A stretch of 64,000 nt of DNA from Tepidibacter aestuarii (GCF_934924865.1 NZ_OW235315.1:1612001-1676000); one strand, 5' to 3'. Shown: positions 46,435 through 55,036, numbered from the stretch's first letter. Made by a program: numbers and translations. Notes: a model not told the origin generated them from the letters alone.

Positions 46435-46642
46435 ATGGAACCAGAAACTAGATTATAAACAAGGTATATATAGAAATTCCCAAATGTGAGACTTACTATT
46501 GATGTTACAGGAGAAGAGGAATGTAATCTAGATAAAACGTTTATGATGTTGATGGGTAAAGGGTGTCAAAGTATATGTAGTAAAAGCAAATGGTGAGATA
46601 AGTACAATATTCTCTTACTCAATTCAATTATAGGAGGGAAAT

Positions 46643-46945
46643 ATGGATATAAAAAATATTCTAAAAGTATTAGAACAAAGAAAAGCACTTCATATAGAAG
46701 ATCCAACTGTAGAAAAATTTTGGGATAAGTTAACAGAATTATTATCTGAAAATGTAGAAGAAACAATCTCTTTTTTCGATAATTGCACAGAAGAACAAAT
46801 TCTTTGGTTTAGTGAAGTATTCGAAGATATTGCATACAACTTCCAAAGTGTAAAATTTATTGAATGTCTTGATAGAATATTTGAAAAGTATCCAAACATA
46901 CCAATTGAAGAAAGTATAAAAACAGCAAAGCAATATATGATTTAG
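46643..46945 (+). CDS. Small acidic helical protein, immunity-protein-like
   Basis: AGGAGGGAAAT precedes the ATG. The 100-residue product is all helical and acidic: LEQRKALHIEDPTVEKFWDK, ENVEETISFFDNCTEEQILW, FSEVFEDIAYNFQSVKFIEC. The composition and helical-repeat pattern are like immunity proteins of polymorphic toxin systems, but I cannot assign a family. A diverged coding scrap lies between it and copy 8 (46470-46620). Confidence 0.7.
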   Translation: MDIKNILKVLEQRKALHIEDPTVEKFWDKLTELLSENVEETISFFDNCTEEQILWFSEVFEDIAYNFQSVKFIECLDRIFEKYPNIPIEESIKTAKQYMI

Positions 46946-47124
46946 CTGGGGACATTAATTTGAATAACTGATTTGATAATAAAGTTTAGAGGTAATAGAA
47001 TTGACAAAATAAGTAGTTCTATTACTTTATTTTTGATTGGAACTGAAAATAGCAATTCAGAAAAATAATTCTACAAGGGGAATAGGCTATAGTATGTTTA
47101 AGAGGGTTTATTTTTACATACTCT

Positions 47125-47251
47125 CAAAAACTAATAATAGACAAACTACATAAACACAAACAACCAAAACAGTAGACAACCAAAGCTACTGTTTTTTATT
47201 GCTCTAATATACAATAAGAATAAATGATTACTATATTATGGTAATATATAG
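47125..47251 (+). repeat. Cassette-boundary repeat B, copy 9
   Basis: CTCTCAAAAACTAATAATAG, CATAAACACAAACAACC, hairpin with AGTAGA in place of AGTAGC (one pair lost), TATTGCTCTAATATACAAT, CTATATTATGGTAATATAT. Confidence 0.88.
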
Positions 47252-47318
47252 GTAGAAATAAATAGAAGAATTTAATGTGAAGTATGTAATTGTAACTAAA
47301 AGGTGATAGGGGGTGTAT

Positions 47319-47981
47319 ATGTTGAACGAGCTGATTTTCGAGTTAAATACCTATGGTGCAAATTTTGTTAAGGCAATTGATATATCAATGCTTTCAGCAA
47401 ATGAAAATGGGGGGTACAGCGTTGCTCTTCTGATAGGAATAGTTATGGAGCCAAGTTATATTTTTCGTTTGTCTAAAGAAAACATGATCGACTATTCGGA
47501 GTTTACCGAAAAGGAAAACTGTGCTGATAGACTCGCAGAATGGACAGCTGATTTTATCATTGAAAAAGGATACAAGGCTTTTGCACAATCTGAAAGAAAT
47601 CTTGAGTTACATGGATTTTATGATGAAACTACGAAAACCACTCCACTTCCACATAAAAAAATTGCCATATTGGCTGGATTAGGTTGGATTGGAAAAAACA
47701 ATTTGTTAGTTACCCACGAATACGGAAGTGCATTGTGCATGTGTAGTGTCTTGACAAATGCACCATTTCTTACTGAAAATAGGCCAATAATGATGCCTAA
47801 ATGCGGGGAATGTACTGTTTGTAAGGATATTTGCCCTACAGGGGCTATCTATGGTTCAATATGGCAAATGGGTATGAATAGAGATTTAATAGTTGATGTA
47901 TACCACTGTGATACTTGTTTAAAATGTTTAGCTAATTGTCCGTGGACTCAGAAGTATATGAAAAATAATAGTTTTAGGTAA
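47319..47981 (+). CDS. QueG-like 4Fe-4S double-cluster protein
   Basis: The 220-residue protein has the core of the epoxyqueuosine reductase-like family: LPHKKIAILAGLGWIGKNNL (about 104-123), then two ferredoxin clusters CGECTVCKDICPTGAI and CDTCLKCLANCPWT. It is shorter than QueG (about 300-380) and lacks the HEAT domain, so it is a paralogue of unknown substrate. ATG at 47319 follows AGGTGATAGGGGG; GTG at 47313 is an alternative. Cargo between B copies 9 and 10. Confidence 0.88.
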   Translation: MLNELIFELNTYGANFVKAIDISMLSANENGGYSVALLIGIVMEPSYIFRLSKENMIDYSEFTEKENCADRLAEWTADFIIEKGYKAFAQSERNLELHGFYDETTKTTPLPHKKIAILAGLGWIGKNNLLVTHEYGSALCMCSVLTNAPFLTENRPIMMPKCGECTVCKDICPTGAIYGSIWQMGMNRDLIVDVYHCDTCLKCLANCPWTQKYMKNNSFR

Positions 47982-48106
47982 GATGATTAGCAAATTATAC
48001 GAACCCAGAAAAATAAGCAAGAGGATTAATATGTATGCACTGTAATTGATATTTATTAGAGAAATCAACGTATATTTGCATAATAAGCATATGAGGAGTG
48101 ATTGTG

Positions 48107-48361
48107 ATGGGCAAATTTTCTAAATTGCCAAACATAGGAAGTGTAGTTGAAGAACAACTAAATCAAGTAGGAATAACTAGTTATGAACAGTTAGAGGAAA
48201 TTGGCAGTAAACAGGCGTGGTTAAAAATAAGAGCTATTGATTTTTCGGCATGTATTCATCGTTTGTATGCATTAGAAGGAGCAATTTAAGGTATTAAAAA
48301 AAGTCAATTATCACAAGCAAAAAAAGAGGAATTAAAGGAATTTTATAATTCTTTTAAATAA
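48107..48361 (+). pseudogene. TfoX C-terminal domain protein with one in-frame TAA
   Basis: AGGAGTGATTGTG precedes the ATG. The frame reads FSKLPNIGSVVEEQLNQVGI then TSYEQLEEIGSKQAWLKIRA then CIHRLYALEGAI, stop TAA at 48287, then GIKKSQLSQAKKEELKEFYN and SFK. TfoX-C proteins normally read ALEGAIQGI, so CAA became TAA. The 60-residue product would lack the last helix. It follows the QueG-like gene in the same packet. Confidence 0.78.
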
Positions 48362-48438
48362 ACTAGAACTTTTGTTGTTTCAGAATAAGATTTATAATAT
48401 GTAGTACTAAATAAGCTTTATACATATCATACGAATTT

Positions 48439-48515
48439 CAAAACAGTAGCCAACCAAAGTTACTGTTTTTTATTGCACAAATATACAACGCATAGAAATA
48501 CATGGTAAAATATAG
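48439..48515 (+). repeat. Cassette-boundary repeat B, copy 10 (short)
   Basis: Hairpin AACAGTAGC/GTTACTGTT (C-to-T keeps a G.T pair), TATTGCACAAATATACAACG, ACATGGTAAAATATAG. The left block is absent. Confidence 0.85.
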
Positions 48516-48630
48516 AAATGATGATATACATATAGATAAATAATATAAAGCAATCTGTCATTGTAAAGCATTTTATAACAGGCTAAGTTTTTTCTATATT
48601 GCTATAATTAAGGGGAAAGGATGGTGCTGA

Positions 48631-49500
48631 ATGAACTGGATTGAGAATATGAATAATGTACTAGAATATATTGAAGAAAATATTGATAATAGTATTACGC
48701 CTGATGACATTGCTAAGGTTGCTTATTCATCTAAATTTCATTTTATGAGAATGTTTAGCATGTTAACAGGTATGACATTAGGTGAATATATTAGGCAAAG
48801 AAGATTGTCTCTTGCAGCTAAGGATATAATGTCAAGTAATAAGAAAATAATAGACATTGCATATAAATATGGATATGAAACACCAGAAGCATTCACAAAA
48901 GCTTTTAAAAAATTGCACAGCATTTCTCCATCAGAAGCAAGAAAAAAAGGAGAGAGTTTAAAAGCTATTCCTCCAATATCCTTTCAAATAACAGTTAAAG
49001 GGGAGAAAAGAATGGATTATAAGGTTGTAAAAAAGGAAGAGTTTAAAATTGTAGGGATTTCAAAACGTGTAACAACTAAGAATCATGAAAATTTTAAGGT
49101 AATACCAAGACTTTGGGATGAAGTTGCTAAAAATGGAATACTTGAAAAAATAAAGAAAAATGCAAGTGAGCTAGGAGTTTTAGGAGTTTGCCATGATTAC
49201 GATAAAGAACAAGAAGAATTTAATTATATGATAGCAACAGAAGGAGAACATATTGAAGGTTTAGATAATTATGAAGTTGTTAATGTGCCTAGTTGTAAAT
49301 GGGCTATATTTGAAAGTATTGGGCCAATGCCAGATGCAATCCAAAAGATTTGGCATAAAATTTTTGCAGAATGGTTTCCTGCAACTAGATATGAACATGC
49401 AGATGCTCCTGAACTTGAAGTGTATTTACCAGGGGATCCAAATGAAGAGGACTATAAATGTCAAGTTTGGGTACCTGTAGTTGAGAAAAATCAGAAATAA
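48631..49500 (+). CDS. AraC-family regulator with GyrI-like effector domain
   Basis: The 289-residue protein has an N-terminal AraC double HTH (about 8-108: YIEENIDNSITPDDIAKVAY, FMRMFSMLTGMTLGEYIRQR, DIAYKYGYETPEAFTKAFKK) and a C-terminal GyrI/BacR-type effector-binding domain (about 128-287, AE-binding pattern ending LEVYLPGDPNEEDYKCQVWV). Such regulators sense small ligands and often drive efflux. ATG preceded by AAGGGGAAAGG. Alone between B copies 10 and 11. Confidence 0.93.
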   Translation: MNWIENMNNVLEYIEENIDNSITPDDIAKVAYSSKFHFMRMFSMLTGMTLGEYIRQRRLSLAAKDIMSSNKKIIDIAYKYGYETPEAFTKAFKKLHSISPSEARKKGESLKAIPPISFQITVKGEKRMDYKVVKKEEFKIVGISKRVTTKNHENFKVIPRLWDEVAKNGILEKIKKNASELGVLGVCHDYDKEQEEFNYMIATEGEHIEGLDNYEVVNVPSCKWAIFESIGPMPDAIQKIWHKIFAEWFPATRYEHADAPELEVYLPGDPNEEDYKCQVWVPVVEKNQK

Positions 49501-49552
49501 TTATGCATCACTTAAAAATCATATTTTCTTGTATATACTAGTAATAGATAAA

Positions 49553-49671
49553 CGATATAAACACAATACAAGTATATATATTCAAAACAGTAGTCAACCA
49601 AAGCTACTGTTTTTTCTTGCACAAATATACAAGATGTATGAAAATATACTATATTATGGTAAGATATATCT
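49553..49671 (+). repeat. Cassette-boundary repeat B, copy 11
   Basis: GATATAAACACAATAC, hairpin AACAGTAGT / CAACCAAA / GCTACTGTT, CTTGCACAAATATACAAG, ACTATATTATGGTAAGATAT. The NADAR ATG is only 22 bases further, so the -10-like box can serve that gene directly. Confidence 0.9.
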
Positions 49672-49692
49672 AGAAACAAAAGGAGGAGAATT

Positions 49693-50550
49693 ATGGAAGA
49701 AAAGTTCAGTATAGAAAGCCCAATGGCACCACGTTGGCTAATGTATCCTTATATACCGAGCGGAAGCATCGGTTGGAGAATGGGACGTGGAGAAAGTTAT
49801 TCAATGGAATTATGTAGATGGCTAAATACATTATCTGAAGAAGAAAATAAAATATACAAAAAAATGTTTCCAGAGCCTAAAGCATGGAGAGGTTTTTATG
49901 TTGAATATAAAGAGTATTGGACATATTTTTGGGAGGAGGAAGGACTACCTAAATATGATCTAAAAAGTTTAATATATGATTATAATAATGGAAAAAATTT
50001 AGATTATATATTCTTTTGGGGACATCAACCAAATAAGAATGGGAAAATAACAAAATCATGCTTTAGTCAGTGGTGGATGTCAGAATTTAGTATTGGTTTA
50101 GATAAATATTGTTGTATGGAACAGTATATGATGGCAGAAAAGGCAAGGTTGTTTGGAGATAAAGAAATAAAAAAAGAAATAATGGAGTGTAAGGATCCAA
50201 AGGAAATTAAAAGACTTGGAAGAAAAGTTCGTAATTTTGATGAAGAAATATGGAATGATGTAAAACACTCAATTGTTTTAAATGGTAATTACAATAAGTT
50301 TATACAAAATGATGATTTAAGGGAGTTTTTAATTAGTACAGGAGATAAGATTTTAGTTGAAGCAAGTCCTTACGATAATATATGGGGGATTGGTATGTCT
50401 GCTGATAATGAAAATATTAATAATCCTTTATCTTGGAAGGGGCAAAATTTACTAGGATTTGCTTTAATGGAAGTAAGAGATGAACTTATTCGTGTTTGTG
50501 AAAACTATAAAAAATTGAATTTTCAAGAACTACATAAAAAATTTGGTTAA
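49693..50550 (+). CDS. NADAR family protein
   Basis: The C-terminal 180 residues (about 105-285) match the NADAR (YbiA/RibX-type) fold: YIFFWGHQPNKNGKITKSCF, YCCMEQYMMAEKARLFGDKE, VRNFDEEIW, and ILVEASPYDNIWGIGMSADN. The fold acts as an N-glycosidase on riboflavin intermediates or on ADP-ribosylated nucleobases. The first 100 residues (PMAPRWLMYPYIPSGSIGWR, EWT-rich) are an additional N-terminal region. AGGAGGAGAATT precedes the ATG. Defence or nucleotide repair roles are known for relatives; here it is inference. Confidence 0.88.
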   Translation: MEEKFSIESPMAPRWLMYPYIPSGSIGWRMGRGESYSMELCRWLNTLSEEENKIYKKMFPEPKAWRGFYVEYKEYWTYFWEEEGLPKYDLKSLIYDYNNGKNLDYIFFWGHQPNKNGKITKSCFSQWWMSEFSIGLDKYCCMEQYMMAEKARLFGDKEIKKEIMECKDPKEIKRLGRKVRNFDEEIWNDVKHSIVLNGNYNKFIQNDDLREFLISTGDKILVEASPYDNIWGIGMSADNENINNPLSWKGQNLLGFALMEVRDELIRVCENYKKLNFQELHKKFG

Positions 50551-50830
50551 CATCTTATTTTAAACTAATGACTATATAAGACAATATTTAAACTTATTAT
50601 TATCTATAGAATTATATACGTTGTGTCTACAAACTTATAATTTGAATATAAGCAAATATTTTCAAATCAGTACGCAAATCTCACTATATGTGGATAAAAA
50701 ACGAATATAGTTAGATTAAAAAGTAATTAGGCAACATGTTGTGGATTAATATATACTCGCTGTTCTCTATCGGTTCTATGGTAATACTATGAGCGATTTT
50801 GAAAGTAAAAATATGATTGTAAACGAGGGA

Positions 50831-51610
50831 ATGTTGATGAAAAAAATATACATTATTACTTTGTTTGTTTTAATTGTTTTAGTTGGTGGTTGTAATAAGA
50901 ATAGTAATTTGAATGAATCTTCTATTGGAGATCAAAAGACAACTGAAAGTTTAATTACAGAAGAAAAAATAAGCGATGAATCAAATATTATATTAGAGGA
51001 TATAAACTTGGATCAGAAAACATGGAAGACACTTAATATATTTTTTAGTAATTTTTCAGAGGCCGATGTACCTTTTTTTGAGAAAGATGGATTAAAAGAA
51101 GATGAGATGATTGCTTTTGGAATAAGACATAATATACTTAATAACCCAAAACGGATTGTTAATGACGAGAAGATTTCAAGTAAATATGTTGAGGATTCAT
51201 GTGAAAAGTATTTTGGAAAGAGAATTTCTCAAAATAAGACAGTCAAAGCGTATGAGGTAGATTCAGATGTAGGATATTATGAATATAACAGTGGGTATTA
51301 TTTTATCGGGGAAAATGAACAATATCAAATAGATCCTTATAGACATCCAACTGGAGAAACGGATAAATTTTCACAAGTCACTAAATTTCAATATAACAAA
51401 GAACAAAATGTATATAAGGCTAGTATCAATATATATTCATTTTATCCAGATAGTGATTTTAATGGTGAAATTTATGATGAAAAACCTAAAGAGTGGGAAT
51501 TGAGAAATGAACCAGAGTATATACCTACTGTTTGTGATAAGGCTATAGAAACTATAGAAAGATTAGATGATGGTAGATATATACTTATTGATTATATGCA
51601 TACTAAATAG
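50831..51610 (+). CDS. Predicted lipoprotein
   Basis: ATG at 50831 or 50837 is chosen since CGAGGGA lies just before; the longer start at 50789 would put 14 residues before the signal peptide. MKKIYIITLFVLIVLVGGC has lipobox VGGC, followed by a polar linker NKNSNLNESS and a mixed domain with VEDSCEKYFGKRIS and a conserved-looking YYFIGENEQYQIDPYRHPTG segment. Family not recognised. It shares the packet with the NADAR gene. Confidence 0.85.
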   Translation: MLMKKIYIITLFVLIVLVGGCNKNSNLNESSIGDQKTTESLITEEKISDESNIILEDINLDQKTWKTLNIFFSNFSEADVPFFEKDGLKEDEMIAFGIRHNILNNPKRIVNDEKISSKYVEDSCEKYFGKRISQNKTVKAYEVDSDVGYYEYNSGYYFIGENEQYQIDPYRHPTGETDKFSQVTKFQYNKEQNVYKASINIYSFYPDSDFNGEIYDEKPKEWELRNEPEYIPTVCDKAIETIERLDDGRYILIDYMHTK

Positions 51611-51627
51611 GTATTTTATTATAATAT

Positions 51628-51753
51628 TAAAACACTAACCCATTCAAACTACATAAACACAAATAATCAAAACAGTAGCCAACCAAAGCTACTGTTTTTT
51701 CTCGCACAAATATACAATAAGTATGATTTATTGTTATATTATGGTAAAGTATA
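51628..51753 (+). repeat. Cassette-boundary repeat B, copy 12
   Basis: TTAAAACACTAACCCATTC, CATAAACACAAATAATC, hairpin AACAGTAGC/GCTACTGTT, CTCGCACAAATATACAAT, TTATATTATGGTAAAGTAT. It begins 18 bases after the lipoprotein stop. Confidence 0.9.
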
Positions 51754-51906
51754 TATAGAAAAACAATATATTATATGTGGAAGATTTTAGGTTGATTATG
51801 TGTATTATGCGAAGTTATCGTTTTAGTTATATTAGTGGCTATGAGCTGTACTCCTTATAAATGACAGTCTGTAATAAATATATAATAATAAAGGGGTGAA
51901 CTATCA

Positions 51907-52733
51907 ATGATAAAGAAAAATATTTATTTATTCTTATTTACTGTATTAACAATTTTATGTATTGTATGTAGTAGCATAAATACACATCAAGATTTATCTA
52001 TAAAAGAAATAAAGGAAAAAGATATTACAAATACGTTGAGAAAACAAGGAATAAAATTGCAGTCTAGTAATATACAGCTAAAAGATCAGTATACATTAAA
52101 TAGAGTAAATCCAAGTATATATGAATTAGAAGAAAATAATGATTATTTATTTATCTATGTATTCAAAACTCTTGCAGATAGAAAAGATGTACAAAAGTAT
52201 AAAGAATACAAGAAAATATTTGGAGATTTTAACTTAGAGGACAGTCCTTTTTTAGCTTAAAATATCCAGCTAAAAATGCATTGATACTTTACATTCCTAA
52301 ATCACAGAAGGATTATGCATATTGGGATTTATCACAAAAAATTAGTAATATAGTTTTTGAAAAATTAAATCCTACTAAAGAAATAAGTTTTAAGGGAGAG
52401 AGTTCAACTTGGGAAGCAGAATATAAAAGCAAATATTACGAGTATTGTATGATGGATGAAAATGAAATGCCACATATGGATAGTTATAATAAGAGCGTAG
52501 GCAGCGTAATGTATAAAGGTAAGGATATCAAAAATATACATAATATAAAATATGAGTATAAAAATATACATGGAAAGGGAAGTGCCACAGGAGTAGAATT
52601 AAATGAGAATGGTACTGCATACTTTGGATGTACTGAAAGTAATGGTAGCAGTTTACCAGAACCTAGCATTGTAACACTAACGATTGAATGGAATGACAAA
52701 AAAGAAACTATTGAACTAAAGAAAGAAAATTAA
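51907..52733 (+). pseudogene. Exported protein split by a one-base frameshift in a T6 run
   Basis: Frame 1 (51907-52260) starts with AGGGGTGAACTATCA and a lipoprotein-type signal FLFTVLTILCIVCSS, running to EDSPFLA then stop. Frame 2 (to 52733) continues in register as KYPAKNALILYIPKSQKDYAYWD. Adding one T to the run TTTTTT at 52248-52253 joins them: SPFFSLKYPAKNAL. The combined product has about 275 residues. It is either a sequencing indel, a mutation or slippage-based switching. Family unknown. Confidence 0.75.
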
Positions 52734-52800
52734 CTTCACTACAACAAAATACTCATCTTGGTGCACGGAGACCATTTGAGGATTAATTTTTATATCTTAT

Positions 52801-52910
52801 CAAAAACATTAACCATAGAAAACTAGATAAATATAAACACCAAAACAGTAGCCAATCAAAGCTACTGTTTTTTTGTACAAATATACAATATGTATGAAAA
52901 ATATGTACAT
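52801..52910 (+). repeat. Cassette-boundary repeat B, copy 13 (right end of array)
   Basis: CAAAAACATTAACCATAG, hairpin AACAGTAGC / CAATCAAA / GCTACTGTT, T7, GTACAAATATACAATATG, TATGAAAAATATG. After this the homology stops and a minus-strand gene follows. Confidence 0.88.
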
Positions 52911-52925
52911 ATCTTTTGTCTTTAA

Positions 52926-53162
52926 CTATAATGATGACTTTTGCTTTCTCAACATAATTATAGCAGTAAATATTAAAGACACTAATAATGCAGCTAAAAA
53001 ACCTGAAATTAGACCAGAAATAGTTGATACTATAAAAGCAACAATAGCTAAAGTCCGTTGTCTAAGCTTAAGTCCTATTAGCAACGGTAGTAATCCAAAT
53101 AATATTCCTACGAATAATGCGCCTAAAATTAATCCTATCAAGTAAGCTGTATTACTGTCCAT
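52926..53162 (-). CDS. Small two-helix membrane protein, glycine-rich
   Basis: The 78-residue product has helix one AYLIGLILGALFVGILFGLL with small-residue packing motifs, the short loop GLKLRQRT, and helix two IVAFIVSTISGLISGFLAAL...IFTAIIML. GGGTGATTTTAA precedes the ATG. Family not recognised. It is the first minus-strand gene after the array. Confidence 0.75.
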   Translation of the reverse strand: MDSNTAYLIGLILGALFVGILFGLLPLLIGLKLRQRTLAIVAFIVSTISGLISGFLAALLVSLIFTAIIMLRKQKSSL

Positions 53163-53416
53163 TTAAAATCACCCTTGTTATCTAATATTTTACATAAATA
53201 ATACAAATTATATTATATCATAATGTTTACATTAATATCCAAATGTATTATTCGAAGGTAAGTAAATTTCTTTTCAGAACTGTTATGGTATGACATTAAG
53301 AAGAAAATAATAAAAAGTTAGAGCCTGTAAAAACACTGTATATACTTATTTTTTTTACTACACCTAAAATGCAAAAAGATTATAATATTTCTATAATTTA
53401 GTTTCTGGGAAAAAAA

Positions 53417-53557
53417 TTGGAGAAATATGTTGATAGAGATATGGTAATTCTTAAAAAGTATGAACCAAGCTGTATATTCTGTGGAAATGCAAAAGATATA
53501 AAGCATTTCGAAGGTAAGAATATATGTAGTGGTTGTATTACTAGACTAAGCGAATAA
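53417..53557 (+). pseudogene. AbrB-family regulator, C-terminal fragment
   Basis: The frame LEKYVDRDMVILKKYEPSCI then FCGNAKDIKHFEGKNICSGC is the C-terminal part of clostridial AbrB-type transition-state regulators, with two CxxC pairs. The SpoVT/AbrB DNA-binding half is missing upstream and TTG has no ribosome site, so it is a remnant. Confidence 0.7.
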
Positions 53558-53569
53558 AGGGGTGGCGCT

Positions 53570-53692
53570 ATGGGAGTTTTGTTTGAAGTAGTTGAGGTTA
53601 TTCAACAGAGGATTGAAGAGGAAAGTCATAGGCCGTGGCTTGAGGTTATAGAGGAAGTTAAAGATAACATAGAGTCTATTAGAACCAACTAA
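53570..53692 (+). CDS. Small acidic protein (40 aa), paralogue of 54397
   Basis: AAGGGGTGGCGCT precedes ATG; the product is MGVLFEVVEVIQQRIEEESH then RPWLEVIEEVKDNIESIRTN. A paralogue at 54397 shares about 28 of 40 residues. An amphipathic helix pattern suggests a protein-binding peptide; function unknown. It overlaps the convergent membrane gene by 14 bases. Confidence 0.65.
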   Translation: MGVLFEVVEVIQQRIEEESHRPWLEVIEEVKDNIESIRTN

Positions 53693-53954
53693 TAGATCCT
53701 ATAAGAGCATATACAAGAAAACTTATAGCTATGCTTGTAATAAAAAAACTTAAAGCAAATGGTTTGTAATTTGCATATTTTCCTATGCAAAATGCAAATA
53801 CACTACTAATTAAAAAATAAACAATTATAGCACTATATTCGGATAAACTGGTGCTATGAGTTATAAAACTTACATAAAAAAGACCCCATGTAAAAGAAAT
53901 AGGAATGCCTAATAAACCTTGAACAAAAGAATTTGAACTTTTAGTATCATTCAT
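53679..53954 (-). CDS. Small multi-helix membrane protein
   Basis: The 91-residue protein has three or so helices (GIPISFTWGLFYVSFITHS, SAIIVYFLISSVFAFCIGKY, FALSFFITSIAISFLVYALI). AAAGGAGTC lies before the ATG. The next minus-strand gene at 54003 is another membrane protein; the two could form an operon. No family recognised. Confidence 0.7.
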   Translation of the reverse strand: MNDTKSSNSFVQGLLGIPISFTWGLFYVSFITHSTSLSEYSAIIVYFLISSVFAFCIGKYANYKPFALSFFITSIAISFLVYALIGSISWF

Positions 53955-54002
53955 AAAAAAGACTCCTTTATATAAAAAATATTTTAGAATTAATTTACCA
54001 TT

Positions 54003-54320
54003 TTAATCTTTTGATTCTATATATTTTTCTAAAGCTCTAAAAATTATATAAACAAGTTGGCAAGTGATTTTCCATAACATTAAAAAGAAATAAAAAGCTA
54101 CTAAAGAACAAATAAATCCAAATGCAAAATTAGGTTCATATTTAAAAGTAAAATACTCTGGATTTTCAGTAGGAACTCTAACACTAGTAGGATTAGCTAT
54201 TGCAACAAATTTTCCAATAAAAAAACTAGGGAATATTAAGAAAAAAATTCCTGTATGAAATAGCTTTTCAAAAAGGTTAAGTGCGGTATCTGGCTTGAAT
54301 TTTAAAAACTCGTTATTCAT
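54003..54320 (-). CDS. Small membrane protein (105 aa)
   Basis: Two hydrophobic stretches (GIFFLIFPSFFIGKFVAIAN and FAFGFICSLVAFYFFLMLWK) and a C-terminal amphipathic tail. AAAGGAGACTTAAT precedes ATG. It is 48 bases upstream of the other minus-strand membrane gene on the same transcript. Family not recognised. Confidence 0.7.
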   Translation of the reverse strand: MNNEFLKFKPDTALNLFEKLFHTGIFFLIFPSFFIGKFVAIANPTSVRVPTENPEYFTFKYEPNFAFGFICSLVAFYFFLMLWKITCQLVYIIFRALEKYIESKD

Positions 54321-54396
54321 ATTAAGTCTCCTTTATATAAGATTTACAACCAAATAATACCATTAATAAAAAGAATTATCAATAGAGGTGTTGGAT

Positions 54397-54537
54397 ATGA
54401 GAGTTTTGTTTGAAGCAGTTGAGGTTATCCAAAAGAGGATTGAAGAGGAAAATCATAGGCCATGGGTTGACGTTATAGAGGAAGTTACAGAAGAATTGAA
54501 AAGAAGTAGACTGTTAAAGAAAAACGAGTTTAAATAA
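54397..54537 (+). CDS. Small acidic protein (46 aa), paralogue of 53570
   Basis: AGAGGTGTTGGAT precedes ATG; the product is MRVLFEAVEVIQKRIEEENH then RPWVDVIEEVTEELKRSRLL and a basic tail KKNEFK. It is clearly duplicated from, or ancestral to, the 53570 gene. Confidence 0.65.
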   Translation: MRVLFEAVEVIQKRIEEENHRPWVDVIEEVTEELKRSRLLKKNEFK

Positions 54538-54656
54538 GATTCTAATTGCGTTGAAAATGGTTGAGCTTGAGAAAAAGCCCAACCAAGATAATTTATATTT
54601 TAAAGGTAATAATAATGGTACAGAGTAAAAAATTAGGATATTGGAAATATAAAATA

Positions 54657-54926
54657 TTAACCTATTTGGCTATGAAGCCAATCATAAGCATATGAAGGTA
54701 AACGTCCATACCAATCGCCTTGTAATCTCATTATTAAAATATTATCTTCAGGGTATAAATAATTAATTAAAATATCGTAGATTTGTTTGGTTGTTAAATT
54801 AGAAGTTACTACCCAAGTGCAGGGAACATAGGACATCCAATAACCTAAAGATTTAATTCTATTAAAAAGTCCTACGTAATATTCAATGGGTCTAGTTAAA
54901 TTAAGACTAATAATATAACCTGGCAT
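54657..54926 (-). CDS. SinR/Cas2-like small protein
   Basis: The 89-residue product MPGYIISLNLTRPIEYYVGL with RIKSLGYWMSYVPCTWVVTS and DNILIMRLQGDWYGRL has the pattern of a family annotated as SinR-like, with a ferredoxin-like fold related to Cas2/VapD ribonucleases. No CRISPR array or cas gene is near. AAAGGGGGACTAAATTA precedes the ATG. Function unknown. Confidence 0.75.
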   Translation of the reverse strand: MPGYIISLNLTRPIEYYVGLFNRIKSLGYWMSYVPCTWVVTSNLTTKQIYDILINYLYPEDNILIMRLQGDWYGRLPSYAYDWLHSQIG

Positions 54927-55036
54927 TAATTTAGTCCCCCTTTCTAATAAAAGTATATGAAAGGTATTAGATTTATGTTACATAAAACAGGTAGTAGTCG
55001 TTAAAATAAGATTTAGAATCACTCGTACATTGAAAA

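Noticed and set aside
34615..52910. Classical integron attC sites for the B repeats
   Set aside because: No paired GTTRRRY/RYYYAAC core sites and only a 9-bp stem, whereas attC folds over its whole length with extrahelical bases. No intI-like gene in the window. Described as integron-like in layout only.
34615..52910. CRISPR array
   Set aside because: Repeat spacing is 0.4-4 kb with genes between, far from 30-40 bp spacers, and no cas genes are present.
54657..54926. Cas2 as part of a CRISPR system
   Set aside because: Only a Cas2/VapD-like fold pattern is seen; no Cas1, no repeats nearby.
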